Shown: positions 35,499-44,054, counted from the first letter of the stretch. The stretch: 47,687 nt of DNA from Nodosilinea sp. WJT8-NPBG4 (GCA_019359285.1 JAHHHQ010000002.1:1-47687), one strand, 5' to 3'. Made by a program: numbers and translations. The notes: a model not told the origin generated them from the letters alone.

Positions 35499-36266
35499 AT
35501 GAAACGGCGACAACTACTGGGTTATGCAGGGGCAGGGTTGGGGGCTACCCTGGGGCTAGGGCTAGTTGGCTCCGCAGTTCAGGCTCAGACCGCAGGCATT
35601 ACAATCCGCAGCCTGGGCCATACGGCTTTTCTCTTTACTGGTGGCGGTCGGCGCATTTTGGTCAACCCCTTTCGTCCCATTGGCTGCACCGCTGGCTTCC
35701 CCTCCCCAGCTGTGCCTGCCGACCTGGTGATGATCAGCAGCCGCCTGTTTGACGAAGGTTATTTGGATGACCTACCCGACGGCCCCCGCGTGCTCACCGA
35801 CCCCGGTATCTACGACTTTGACAACCTGAGGGTACAGGGCATTCTTACCCCCCACGATCGCCAGGGTGGGCGGCGCTTCGGCAACAACATTGTGTGGAAA
35901 TGGACCCAGGGCGGCGTCACCATTGTTCATATGGGTGGAGCCGCTGCACCACTAGGGGTAGAGGAGCAAATTTTGCTGGGCCGCCCGGATATTATGCTCG
36001 TGCCCGTGGGCGGTGGTCCCAAGGCCTACACTGCCGCTGAGGCGGTGCAAGCTGTTCAGGTGCTGAAGCCCAAAATTGCGATTCCCACCCACTATTTGAC
36101 GACTGTTGCTGGCGAAAGCTGCGAACTTTCTCCCGTGGACGAGTTTTTAAGCTTGATGCAGGGCACTCCGGTGACCCGGGCCGCTAGCGGTACTTTGAGC
36201 CTGCGCCCCAGCGACCTGCCCAGTCAGGGAACGCGTATTCAGGTTTATCAGTACCCTAGAGCGTAG
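35499..36266 (+). CDS. Exported metallo-beta-lactamase-fold hydrolase
   Basis: The ATG at 35499 (MKRRQLLGYAGAGLGATLGL) gives 255 residues, with GGGAG about ten bases upstream. The N-terminus is Tat-like: twin Arg in KRRQLL, followed by a hydrophobic stretch and AQA. The body follows the UPF0173/UlaG-like MBL pattern: ITIRSLGHTAFLFTGGGRRILVNPF (strand pair), ILTPHDRQGG, VTIVHMGGAAAPLG and KPKIAIPTHYLTT. The canonical HxHxDH is not present as such; single His residues take its place, as in the UlaG group. It is probably a periplasmic or lumenal hydrolase, substrate unknown. Confidence 0.8.
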   Translation: MKRRQLLGYAGAGLGATLGLGLVGSAVQAQTAGITIRSLGHTAFLFTGGGRRILVNPFRPIGCTAGFPSPAVPADLVMISSRLFDEGYLDDLPDGPRVLTDPGIYDFDNLRVQGILTPHDRQGGRRFGNNIVWKWTQGGVTIVHMGGAAAPLGVEEQILLGRPDIMLVPVGGGPKAYTAAEAVQAVQVLKPKIAIPTHYLTTVAGESCELSPVDEFLSLMQGTPVTRAASGTLSLRPSDLPSQGTRIQVYQYPRA

Positions 36267-36382
36267 GCTGCTATTAGGGACGTAGGGGTTTAAGGTATCA
36301 GGTACAGGGTGCGAGTCTTTCCCTAAGCCTTGTACCCTAAACCCTTTCACCCATCGACCCTTCTACCCATCGACCCTCCGCT

Positions 36383-37693
36383 ATGACTTCCTCCTACGCC
36401 CACCGTCGTCAGCGCGCAATGGATCTCATTGGTGGCGGCACTGCCGTCTTTGCCAGCGCCCCTCCGGCAGTGATGCACAACGACGTAGACTACCCCTTTC
36501 GCCAGGACAGCAATTTTTACTACCTGACGGGGTTTAACGAGCCGGGCGCGGTTGCCGTGCTGGCCCCCCACCACGACGAGCACAGGTTCGTGCTGTTTGT
36601 GCGGCCTAAGGATCCTGAAAAAGAAACCTGGTCGGGCTACCGCGTAGGGGTAGATCTGGCTAAGGAGCACTTTGGGGCCGATGAGGTCTACCCCATTGCC
36701 GAGCTGGATGAGCACCTGCCCAAGTATTTAGAAAAGGCCGATCGCCTCTACTATCACTTTGGCCATGACCAGGCTTTGAATGACAGGGTGATGCGTCACT
36801 GGCAGCGGCTGCTGGCCACCTACTACAAGCGCGGCACTGGCCCGGTGGCGATCGAAGACGCTGCTCTGATGATGCAGACCCTGCGCCGGGTGAAGTCGGC
36901 CGAGGAGCTGGATTCGTTGAGAAGGGCGATCGCGATCGCCGCCAAAGCCCACAATCATGCTCGCGACATCACCCGCCCCGGCCGCTTTGAGTACGAAATT
37001 CAGGCTGAGATGGAGCACATCTTTCGCCTAGAAGGAGCGATGGGGCCAGCCTACACCTCGATTGTGGCCTCGGGGGCAAACGCCTGCATTCTGCACTACG
37101 TCGAGAACAACTGCCAAATGCAGGAGGGCGACCTGCTGCTGATCGACGCGGGCTGCGCCTACGACTACTACAACGCCGACATTACCCGCACCTTTCCGGT
37201 AGGGGGGCGCTTTAGCGACGAGCAGCGGATTTTGTATGAGCTGGTGTTGGAGGCGCAGCTGCGGGCGATCGCGGCCGTCAAACCCGGCGCTCCCTTCAAC
37301 GAATTCCACGATGCCGCCACCCGCACCATAACCGAGGGGTTGATAGAACTAGGCCTGCTGGCGGGAAGCGTGGACACCCTGATCGAAGAGAAAAAGCACA
37401 AGGCCTTCTTCATGCACGGCACCGGCCATTTTCTCGGGTTAGATGTCCACGATGCAGGTATCTTGCGGAACGCCGATAAAACCTGGAAACCCTTTGAATT
37501 GGGCAACGTGGTCACAGTTGAGCCGGGTATCTACATTTCTCCCACCTATGAACCGGTGGAGGGGCAGCCCCAGATCGACGATCGCTGGCGGGGCATCGGC
37601 ATTCGCATTGAAGACGACGTGCTGGTGAACGAAACCGGCTGCGAAGTTCTGACCGCTGCGGTGCCCAAAGCATTAAAGGATATGGAACGTTGA
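36383..37693 (+). CDS. pepP: Xaa-Pro aminopeptidase (aminopeptidase P)
   Basis: This 436-residue M24B metallopeptidase releases N-terminal residues before proline. The N-terminal domain (about 1-150) includes YPFRQDSNFYYLTGFNEPGAV. The catalytic domain supplies the two-metal ligands: Asp in LIDAGCAYDYYNADITRTFPV (about 253-273), His in HGTGHFLGLDVHDAG (about 338-352), and Glu in TVEPGIY and in GIRIEDDVLV. Family members usually have about 430-440 residues. The next gene, a small membrane protein, starts 15 bases later and may be co-transcribed. Confidence 0.95.
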   Translation: MTSSYAHRRQRAMDLIGGGTAVFASAPPAVMHNDVDYPFRQDSNFYYLTGFNEPGAVAVLAPHHDEHRFVLFVRPKDPEKETWSGYRVGVDLAKEHFGADEVYPIAELDEHLPKYLEKADRLYYHFGHDQALNDRVMRHWQRLLATYYKRGTGPVAIEDAALMMQTLRRVKSAEELDSLRRAIAIAAKAHNHARDITRPGRFEYEIQAEMEHIFRLEGAMGPAYTSIVASGANACILHYVENNCQMQEGDLLLIDAGCAYDYYNADITRTFPVGGRFSDEQRILYELVLEAQLRAIAAVKPGAPFNEFHDAATRTITEGLIELGLLAGSVDTLIEEKKHKAFFMHGTGHFLGLDVHDAGILRNADKTWKPFELGNVVTVEPGIYISPTYEPVEGQPQIDDRWRGIGIRIEDDVLVNETGCEVLTAAVPKALKDMER

Positions 37694-37708
37694 GGAATTG
37701 GTGAACCC

Positions 37709-37972
37709 ATGATCGGCACTCAATCAACCGCAAAAACGGTCTTTCTCCTGGTCTCCATAGTGGGTTGGCTGCTGGTAGGAGCAGCTCTGATGTATCTCTT
37801 TCCGGCGATCGCCGATGGGCTAGTGGGCAGCGATCTCACCCACCTGTGGATGACTAATCTGGCTCACAGCGGCTACAACCCAACCCTGGGCTGGGTAGGC
37901 GGCGGCGCAACACTGGCGCTAACCGTAGCGGGCAACTGGGTCTGGTATCAGTACTTTGAAGATAAACATTAG
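37709..37972 (+). CDS. Small two-helix membrane protein, unknown
   Basis: This 87-residue protein has hydrophobic segments at about 10-30 (FLLVSIVGWLLVGAALMYLF) and 59-78 (GWVGGGATLALTVAGNWVWY). A short loop between them carries DLTHLWMTNLAHSGYNPT. It starts 15 bases after pepP. No family is recognised. The short spacing suggests translation from the pepP transcript. Confidence 0.6.
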   Translation: MIGTQSTAKTVFLLVSIVGWLLVGAALMYLFPAIADGLVGSDLTHLWMTNLAHSGYNPTLGWVGGGATLALTVAGNWVWYQYFEDKH

Positions 37973-38384
37973 GACTGTTGAATTAATTCACCCCAACAAG
38001 ACTAAGAGCAGGAGAAAAGGCCTTCGCCCAGCCCGCTGAATTGGGGAAGAACCTCCATCGGCAGCTGGTGGGGGTGATAGGTGAGAAGACCTGCGAGTTG
38101 GGAGGAAGTTTATGGGGCGATCGCTCCTGCATGGCGACACAATGAATCCCTTATACAAAGACCGCATTGGTGAGAGTTATTACAACGCCGTCATCTCTGA
38201 GTCTGGAGTGGATTGAGCAGTTTGAAGACTGTTTTGCTGAAGATGCTGATGAGCGATCGCCGGCTAGAGGACAGCTCTATGTCGTTTTAGAGTTTGTTGC
38301 AGGAATTTATTATTGCCTAATCCGATAAACAGGCTGGCTATAGTGGGAAAGCTCGATGAGGGCTCACGGCTTTAGCAAAACTCC
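37973..38384. other. Intergenic region with a short ORF
   Basis: This stretch of about 410 bases lies between the small membrane protein gene and the DUF1190 lipoprotein gene. The left half (about 37975-38150) shows no frame of note and includes a HIP1-containing sequence. The right half holds the 52-codon frame listed separately. The promoter of the lipoprotein operon should lie in 38290-38380. Confidence 0.5.
38170..38328 (+). CDS. Short ORF, possible gene remnant
   Basis: This 52-codon frame begins at GTG 38170, with an in-frame TGA shortly upstream, and reads VRVITTPSSLSLEWIEQFED and onward to YYCLIR. The composition (Trp, Glu, Phe, Cys, few rare residues) looks like real protein rather than random frame. 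SLEWIEQFEDCF resembles the start of some insertion-sequence transposases, but this is only a resemblance. It may be the N-terminal remnant of a lost gene or a small unknown protein. No clear ribosome binding site is present. Confidence 0.3.
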   Translation: MRVITTPSSLSLEWIEQFEDCFAEDADERSPARGQLYVVLEFVAGIYYCLIR

Positions 38385-39149
38385 ATGGCATATCCAAAAC
38401 CCAATTCCCAGCCCTTGCAAACTCGCTTCATCTATCGACAGCAGCTCCACAGCAGTTTAGTTCTGGCGGCAGTGTTTGCTTCTCTACTGGCTGGGTGTGA
38501 CGGATCGTCTACCCAATCGACTAGCAGCACCCCTACCACTGACCAAAACGCCGATGAGGCGATTCCGGCGGTGTTCTACGAAACCACGGAGCAATGCGAA
38601 GCCGACATTACCCAACAGCAGCAAGAATATCAAGTCTTACTTAAGGCCCACCAGCAGAATCAACTGGCCCAGCCCCCAGCTCCCCCGGTAATGCAGGTTG
38701 CAGACTGCGCACCACAGATGCAGGCCGCCCTGCAGGAACACGAGCGCACCGCTCCGGTCTATTCCAGCCTGGCAGTCTGCCAGGCCGAGGGGGTGCAGTG
38801 CGAAACCACGCCCGCTAACGCTGAAACTAATGGGTACCGGCCGGCCTATGGCGGCACCTATCTCTACCCCTACGGTTTCCCAAGCTTTGTCTATCTCAAT
38901 TTTGGCGGCAGCAACCGCAGCGTCTACCAGCCCCACACCGTTTTCCGCAGCAGTCAGCCAGGGCAGGTAGTTACCCCCTTCGGACGTACTGTTCCCCAAA
39001 CCAGTCCAGGGCGGGTGTCGGTGCCGCGCCACACCAGCGTAGCCGCGCCCCAACGACCCACGGGTACCGCCGCTAGGGGCACTATTACCGGCCGCAGCAG
39101 CCAGGGATTTGGCTCAACCTACAAAAGTACGGGTACCGGTGGGAAGTAG
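38385..39149 (+). CDS. DUF1190 (YgiB-like) lipoprotein
   Basis: This 254-residue protein has a lipobox LLAGC with Cys at 38, preceded by a membrane-spanning stretch (about 24-36) and a polar start of about 20 residues. The mature part has ETTEQCEADITQQQQEY (about 66-82), a Cys-containing helix with VADCAPQMQAALQEHE and CQAEGVQCETT. A Tyr/Gly-rich stretch follows (YRPAYGGTYLYPYG), and the tail ends SSQGFGSTYKSTGTGGK. This fits the DUF1190/UPF0441 group that includes E. coli YgiB. It starts six bases before the next gene, whose E. coli homologue YgiC is likewise next to YgiB. The role of DUF1190 proteins is not known. Confidence 0.75.
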   Translation: MAYPKPNSQPLQTRFIYRQQLHSSLVLAAVFASLLAGCDGSSTQSTSSTPTTDQNADEAIPAVFYETTEQCEADITQQQQEYQVLLKAHQQNQLAQPPAPPVMQVADCAPQMQAALQEHERTAPVYSSLAVCQAEGVQCETTPANAETNGYRPAYGGTYLYPYGFPSFVYLNFGGSNRSVYQPHTVFRSSQPGQVVTPFGRTVPQTSPGRVSVPRHTSVAAPQRPTGTAARGTITGRSSQGFGSTYKSTGTGGK

Positions 39150-39155
39150 TCGCTT

Positions 39156-40502
39156 ATGAGACCCTTTAAAGTAGCTCGGCGCCGCAACTGGCAGGAGCAC
39201 ATCCAAGCCAACGCCTATCAAACTGAGGTATTGAGCGATCCAAAGCAGCAGTATTGGGTAGAGGCCCTGCCCCAGCCCTTTGCCCTACAGTTTGATGCAC
39301 AGGAAGAAACTGCGATCGCATCTGCCACCGAGCAACTGTGGCAGATGTGCGTAGAGTTTTTAGACTGGTTCTTTACCGACCACCAGCCGGGGGATGTAGA
39401 TCGGTGTTTAGCCAGCTTGCAAATTCGTCCCGATTACTGGTCAGCGATCAAGGCCAGCTGGGATCGCACCGACCCGGTAGAGGACCTCTCCCTCTGCACC
39501 CGATTTGATCTGGTGGTCACCGACGTCGGCCAGATCAAACTGATCGAAATCAACGGTGAGACGCCGCTGCTGGGGGCAGAAACGATTTATCAGTGGAACT
39601 GGTTGGTCGACTACAAGCGCAACCACCAGACCGGCCCGTTTCCCTTGCCCAATGACGCCAGCCAGTTCAACGAGTTTTGGGATATGGTGGCTGGTCAATG
39701 GCGGCGCATTGCTGAAGCCTATAACCTGCGCCAAACGGGTATCTCCTTCCTGGTCGATGAGAACCTAGAGGAAGACCTCGAAATGGCTATGCAGCTAATC
39801 CAGATCCTCCACGACGAAGTGGATAGCGACATCTACACCCAAATTGTCTACCTGCGGGGGCTCCAAGACGAGCAGGGCCAGGAGGTGCAGCGGGGGCTGG
39901 GGCTAGATGAAGAGGGCTACTTCGTCGATCACATCAACGATCGCATTCCGGTACTGTGGAAAATCTACGACTGGTCTGACCTTCAAAACGACATGGCCAA
40001 CACCCAAGCCACCCCTGCCCTAGCCCGTCGCCTAGAGGTTGGAGACGTCAAGGTGCTCGAACCCCTCTGGAAGCAGGTGCTTTCCAATAAGGGGGCCATG
40101 GCCCTAATGTGGGACCAGTTCAAAACCTCTGACTACAGTCCCTATTTGTTAGCAACCTACTTCGACAGCGATATTTCCCCCGAAGCCACAAAGCTGATGT
40201 TGGAGATGCACGTCAAGAAGCCCATGCTGGGGCTAGAGGGGGTGGGCACCTCAATTGAAACAGGGGTCGGTGAACTGGAAAAACGGGATACCCTGGGCTA
40301 CGGTTCAGAGGGGTTTGTCATTCAAGACTATATCGAACTCCCCCAGGCCTTTGGCTACCACTACATGGTCGGTAGTTGGGTCATCAACGGCGATGCAGCG
40401 GGCATCATCCTGCGCGGAGACACCTCGCGCATTACAGGACGCCACTGCCTGATCATTCCCCACATTGTCTCCAATGATGGACTCTATATTGCCGGTATTT
40501 AG
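39156..40502 (+). CDS. Glutathionylspermidine synthase-like ATP-grasp ligase (YgiC type)
   Basis: This protein has 448 residues. It has the C-terminal synthetase domain of glutathionylspermidine synthase without the amidase half: FDLVVTDVGQIKLIEINGETPLLGAE (about 127-152) with the ATP/Mg-binding Glu and Asn, KPMLGLEGVGTSIETG (about 350-365) with the glycine-rich loop, and IQDYIELPQAFGYHYMVGSWVINGDAAGI (about 387-415). Members join an amine or spermidine to a peptide carboxyl with ATP; E. coli YgiC has been reported to ligate spermidine to peptides (recalled, not checked). It lies between the DUF1190 lipoprotein gene and the diiron-like gene, 29 bases before the latter, so a common pathway is likely. 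Confidence 0.88.
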   Translation: MRPFKVARRRNWQEHIQANAYQTEVLSDPKQQYWVEALPQPFALQFDAQEETAIASATEQLWQMCVEFLDWFFTDHQPGDVDRCLASLQIRPDYWSAIKASWDRTDPVEDLSLCTRFDLVVTDVGQIKLIEINGETPLLGAETIYQWNWLVDYKRNHQTGPFPLPNDASQFNEFWDMVAGQWRRIAEAYNLRQTGISFLVDENLEEDLEMAMQLIQILHDEVDSDIYTQIVYLRGLQDEQGQEVQRGLGLDEEGYFVDHINDRIPVLWKIYDWSDLQNDMANTQATPALARRLEVGDVKVLEPLWKQVLSNKGAMALMWDQFKTSDYSPYLLATYFDSDISPEATKLMLEMHVKKPMLGLEGVGTSIETGVGELEKRDTLGYGSEGFVIQDYIELPQAFGYHYMVGSWVINGDAAGIILRGDTSRITGRHCLIIPHIVSNDGLYIAGI

Positions 40503-40540
40503 ATCGAGGGCAGGCTGTAGTCTTTTTATGGGTGAAGTCA

Positions 40541-41389
40541 ATGATGGTGGCATGTAAGCCCAAACTGGGGCAAACCCATTGGGTTTTAGATCAGGTTCTC
40601 CCCCTCGATTACTCCATTCCAGAACAGTATTTTACCCATGCCCCCAAGGGGGGTTGGCAAAACTTTTGCAACTTGCTCAGTCGAGACGTCTATTCAGAAG
40701 GAGACTCCCAGGCGCTACACGACTATGTAATGTCGCGCCAGGCAGACATGTCGGCAGACTTTTTAGCCATGCTGAGGCTCTGGCTGGCTGATGAACTTAA
40801 GCACTACGAAGCCCTGCGACGCACCTATCACAGCCTATCAGGGGTAAGTTTTGCCGCCATGGATCGCTGCTTCTCAGAACGGGTTCATGACTTTGAACCG
40901 CTGCAAATCACCCTGCAAGACGAATTTACGCTGCTGGTGACGTTGATGTTCGATGAGATTGGCTCAGTCTACTCCTACCGACGAGATTTGGCCGAATATT
41001 ATCAGCATTTTGGGCCAAACATTCAAAAGATCGGTCACCATCTAGTCAAAGATGAGGGCATGCATTTCAACAATGCGGCTGAACTGCTGTTAGCCCGTCA
41101 TCAGCATCGGCTAGGGGAGGTTAGGACCTTTCTGGAGAAAATTTCCCAGCTGGAAGGTAGTTTGAAGACCTACTACAAAACTTTTTTTCTAGATCACGCC
41201 CAGGAGCAGTATCGATTTCCTAAGCATTTTAACCAGGTGATTATTCGCGTTATTTTGGCCCGCCTGGGATTAGGTCAGCGGCCCACGTCAAAAGAACTGA
41301 AAGAACTTTGGCAGTGGGTACCAGAGGGGTATAAATTGGTACCAATCTTTGACACCGCAACCCGGCGTCATGCCGCTGCTGTTAGCTAG
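40541..41389 (+). CDS. Putative diiron (ferritin-like) oxygenase
   Basis: The frame opens with GTG at 40532; I prefer the ATG at 40541 or 40544, so the protein has about 282 residues. It is all-helical, with two ExxH metal motifs: ADELKHYEALRRTY (about 84-97 from my start) and KDEGMHFNNAAELLLARH (about 170-187). Additional acidic residues lie in a helix between them (DEFTLLVTLMFDEIGSVYSYRRD). This E / ExxH / E / ExxH order is the fingerprint of ferritin-like diiron carboxylate oxygenases and related N-oxygenases. No specific family is recognised, and the fourth ligand in the first helix is not obvious. It is the last gene of the lipoprotein-ligase operon. Confidence 0.65.
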   Translation: MMVACKPKLGQTHWVLDQVLPLDYSIPEQYFTHAPKGGWQNFCNLLSRDVYSEGDSQALHDYVMSRQADMSADFLAMLRLWLADELKHYEALRRTYHSLSGVSFAAMDRCFSERVHDFEPLQITLQDEFTLLVTLMFDEIGSVYSYRRDLAEYYQHFGPNIQKIGHHLVKDEGMHFNNAAELLLARHQHRLGEVRTFLEKISQLEGSLKTYYKTFFLDHAQEQYRFPKHFNQVIIRVILARLGLGQRPTSKELKELWQWVPEGYKLVPIFDTATRRHAAAVS

Positions 41390-41497
41390 TCGTTTCACCT
41401 CGTGGGCCGGCTGTTTGTGCTGGCGGGGCCTGCCGCTTTGCATCTGGAGGTGGCGATGCCGAGTTCTCTTCTCATCTTAAACAGTTTTTTAAGCAGT

Positions 41498-41625
41498 TAT
41501 CGCTCTTCAATGACTCTGGACAGAGAATAGGTGAAACAGAGCAGATGAGTGAATTGTCATGCCTAGTGCCTAACCAATCCTCGAGGTTTCAGCGCTTTAA
41601 ATCCGAGAACCATTGAAGAGCGATA
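41498..41625. repeat. 15-bp inverted repeats bounding a 128-bp element
   Basis: TATCGCTCTTCAATG (41498-41512) is repeated exactly in inverse orientation, CATTGAAGAGCGATA (41611-41625), with 98 bases between. The inner sequence has no coding frame. The arrangement is that of a small non-autonomous inverted-repeat element or of a long RNA stem. No target-site duplication is obvious at the ends. Confidence 0.75.
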
Positions 41626-41641
41626 GCATTGACCTAGTGAT

Positions 41642-41674
41642 AAAAAACCCTTTGAAAGATCAATTCCAAAGGGT
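41642..41674 (-). terminator. Terminator of the cyAbrB gene
   Basis: Read on the minus strand, ACCCTTTG / CAAAGGGT form an 8-bp stem with a 12-base loop, followed directly by a run of Ts. It lies about 35 bases after the cyAbrB stop. Confidence 0.85.
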
Positions 41675-41708
41675 GTGAGTTGAATGCTTAATTCATCGAT
41701 CAATTTCG

Positions 41709-42098
41709 TTAGGATTGCTCTTCATTGCCTTCAGCGTCCAACTTGACCAAGCGAATGTGCTTATAGCCTAACTTGATCTTGAACTCATCCCCGGTCTTAA
41801 GGCCCATTTCCTGAGTGTAGGCTGCCCCAATCACAATCTGACCATTCTTATGGACAGTAAGGGTGTAAGACGCTTCCCGGCCCCGACCATCAGCTGCCTT
41901 CTCTGGCTCAAGCTGAATGCCTTTAGCTGCTAGGAGAGCATCATAAAAGTCGGCCAGGTTCACACGGGTTTGCCCTTCTTTACCAACCGTGTAGTAACCA
42001 CATTCCTTAGCAAGTTCTCGCTTGGTAAGGCCATCATTCTCTTTTACCTTAGCCAGAAGCTCTTTCCCTGCCAAGGGTTCTTTACTTTTTACTGCCAT
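41709..42098 (-). CDS. cyAbrB-type transcriptional regulator
   Basis: This 129-residue protein is of the cyanobacterial AbrB group. The N-terminal part (about 1-60, ELLAKVKENDGLTKRELAKECGYYT) is the group-specific domain. The C-terminal half carries the AbrB-like DNA-binding swapped hairpin, SYTLTVHKNGQIVIGAAYTQEMGLKTGDEFKIKLGYKHIRL (about 77-117). cyAbrB proteins regulate carbon/nitrogen balance, hydrogenase and redox genes in Synechocystis. It is convergent with the diiron-like gene and upstream of the P450 gene on the same strand. It is in the AT-richer part of the window. Confidence 0.9.
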   Translation of the reverse strand: MAVKSKEPLAGKELLAKVKENDGLTKRELAKECGYYTVGKEGQTRVNLADFYDALLAAKGIQLEPEKAADGRGREASYTLTVHKNGQIVIGAAYTQEMGLKTGDEFKIKLGYKHIRLVKLDAEGNEEQS

Positions 42099-42289
42099 AG
42101 TTTAGATTGTCCACAGGGTAAACATCAAATATGCGATGCCCCAGAAAAGAGTTTCCGGAGCCTTTTAATCATCTTCCCTTACGATTCTATCTAACAAGGG
42201 AATTTTAAGAGCATAAACTGATTTATTTACCTAATGTCGATGCTACTCTTAAGTGGCTCAAGCATGTGGTCACTGCTGTGCTGGCCCTG

Positions 42290-43861
42290 TTAGTTAACCA
42301 ATGATTTTGCCTGCGGCGGGACGAATGAGCGCACCTGAAATCTTACTGGCATGCGATCGCGCGGAAAGATAGTCAAGTTCTGATCAAACTGTTCCAACGA
42401 TGCAGAACCATTGACCAAATCCCAGTCAAAGTAGTGAAGCAAAGTTGAAAGCATGATCGTGGCTTCTAAGAGCGCCAGGGGAGCCCCAAGACAGTAATGT
42501 GGTCCCAAAGAAAAGCCAAGGTGAAGGGGCTGTTTCCCAAGTACGTTCTCTACTCTATCCGCTTGAAGCCAGCGCTCTGGGCGAAACTCATCCGGTTGAG
42601 GATACATCTTAGGATCTCTGCCCGCGCCTAGGAAAAAGGGCTCTATGCCGGTCTTTTGAGGAATTTGTATGCCGTCAAGCTCAGCGTCTTGAGTGGCTAC
42701 TAAAGGAATGCCAGGGGCCACGGGATATAGCCGCATTGTTTCTTTGACGATTGCCTCAATATAAGTCAAGTTCTTAAGGGCTGAGGCGTTAAGGCATCCT
42801 TCCTGCTGCCAAATTTCGTCAACAATACCTTGGGCTTTCTGGCGTACTGTCGGGGTTAACCCCAGGGCTCCGACAGCAAACGATAAGGTGTGAGCGGTGG
42901 TATCGTGACCGGCAAAGAGGAAGGCTTTCGCTTCAGCAACTAAAGTCTCTAGATTGTGCTGAGGACTCTTTGCGAATTGAATCAGCATCGAGGTTCGAAA
43001 CTGCTGACTGACCTCAGGTATAGACTGAGCATCGGACTCCTTGGCCAACCGTAGCGCCATGGCTACACGAGGGGTGAGGAACTCCGCTAGATACTGTTGA
43101 GCATTTTTGTAGGTACGCCCTTCCTTGGTCGGCAAATACTTAAGCCATTTGTTTGTGCCCGCAGACTGAAGCAACACCTGCTTTTCCAGCACGGCTAGGG
43201 ATTTGTATAACTTCTGCGGCTCAAAGGAGGGCTCACCCTCAAAATTTGGCTTGCCATCCAGCGATACCCCCAACAGGAAATGGGCAATCACTCCCATGGT
43301 TAAGTTGACAAAAAGTGGATCGACATGGATAACCTCCTGCTTTGACGTGAGCTTATGGATGTCATCTATCACGCCCATGCAGCTATCAACAATCACGTCT
43401 AGCTTTTGCGAAAACTGACTGGGTTTGAACGATGGGGCAGCAGCCTGTCGCCGCCACTTCCATTCCTGCCCTTTTTGATTGCCGATGTGAATTCCAAAGA
43501 CATCTTGATAGGCTCCATAAAAATTAGGACTCCTGGCAAAGATGCCGTCACTCTGACCCTGGGTGAGAATTTGCTCGATTAACTTAGGTTTTGACACCAG
43601 CAAAATTGGCTTGTTAAAGACCCAAACTACGAATAGGGGGCCATATTGCTGAGTCCACTCCAAAAACTTCTGTGAAAACTTACCGTCTTTAGCTAGGGCA
43701 ATTAATTCTGAGGCATTACCGCTGAGCCAGTGACCTGGCGGTGAGGGTAATGCTTTCAGTGACTGAAGCTGCTTCGATTGCTGTCGCCAACGCCATCCTA
43801 ATCCACCAGCCCCTATAGCAGCCAAACCTAAAACTGATGCTAAGCCTTGCACGTTAATCAT
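42290..43861 (-). CDS. Cytochrome P450, membrane-anchored
   Basis: This 523-residue monooxygenase has an N-terminal hydrophobic segment (about 5-25, GLASVLGLAAIGAGGLGWRW) followed by basic residues and a proline-rich hinge (ALPSPPGHWLSGN). This is anchor-plus-hinge architecture of eukaryotic microsomal P450s and is less usual in bacteria. The oxygen-binding helix contains AGHDTTAHTL (about 317-326), the ExxR motif is ETMRLYP (about 378-384), and the haem Cys is C457 in FSLGPHYCLGAPLA. Substrate unknown. Redox partners (ferredoxin, ferredoxin reductase) are not encoded nearby. It may have been acquired with the accessory stretch. Confidence 0.93.
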   Translation of the reverse strand: MINVQGLASVLGLAAIGAGGLGWRWRQQSKQLQSLKALPSPPGHWLSGNASELIALAKDGKFSQKFLEWTQQYGPLFVVWVFNKPILLVSKPKLIEQILTQGQSDGIFARSPNFYGAYQDVFGIHIGNQKGQEWKWRRQAAAPSFKPSQFSQKLDVIVDSCMGVIDDIHKLTSKQEVIHVDPLFVNLTMGVIAHFLLGVSLDGKPNFEGEPSFEPQKLYKSLAVLEKQVLLQSAGTNKWLKYLPTKEGRTYKNAQQYLAEFLTPRVAMALRLAKESDAQSIPEVSQQFRTSMLIQFAKSPQHNLETLVAEAKAFLFAGHDTTAHTLSFAVGALGLTPTVRQKAQGIVDEIWQQEGCLNASALKNLTYIEAIVKETMRLYPVAPGIPLVATQDAELDGIQIPQKTGIEPFFLGAGRDPKMYPQPDEFRPERWLQADRVENVLGKQPLHLGFSLGPHYCLGAPLALLEATIMLSTLLHYFDWDLVNGSASLEQFDQNLTIFPRDRMPVRFQVRSFVPPQAKSLVN

Positions 43862-43965
43862 GCCGACTACCCCTTCAATTCACTGTATACAATCATCCAG
43901 TGTTGAGTCGTCACTGCTTTGATAACATCGTAAACCTGCCTTTTAATTGTTGACAGGATGAGGAC

Positions 43966-44054
43966 AGTTGGGGAAGTGCTTTGGAAACAATTGGTAATAT
44001 CAAGACTGTTTGGACGCCTGGCCGCTCGGTGGGCTATAGGGTGGGGCTTTTTTA
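43966..44054 (+). ncRNA. Possible Yfr2-like small RNA (weak)
   Basis: Downstream of the divergent P450 start, the sequence contains a GGAAACA heptamer (43983-43989). It is followed at 44008-44066 by a GC-rich folding region (hairpin CCGC-TCG-GTGG) that ends in GGGGCTTTTTT. A GGAAACA loop followed by a terminator hairpin is how I recall the Yfr2 family of cyanobacterial small RNAs. The ends and promoter are not defined, and the stem around the heptamer is not convincing, so this is only a candidate. Confidence 0.25.

Larger units (their letters stand above)
41390..41708. other. Intergenic region with an inverted-repeat element
   Basis: About 320 bases separate the diiron-like gene and the convergent cyAbrB gene. 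They contain the 15-bp inverted repeat pair at 41498-41625 and the terminator of the cyAbrB gene at 41642-41674. No ORF is visible. Confidence 0.6.
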
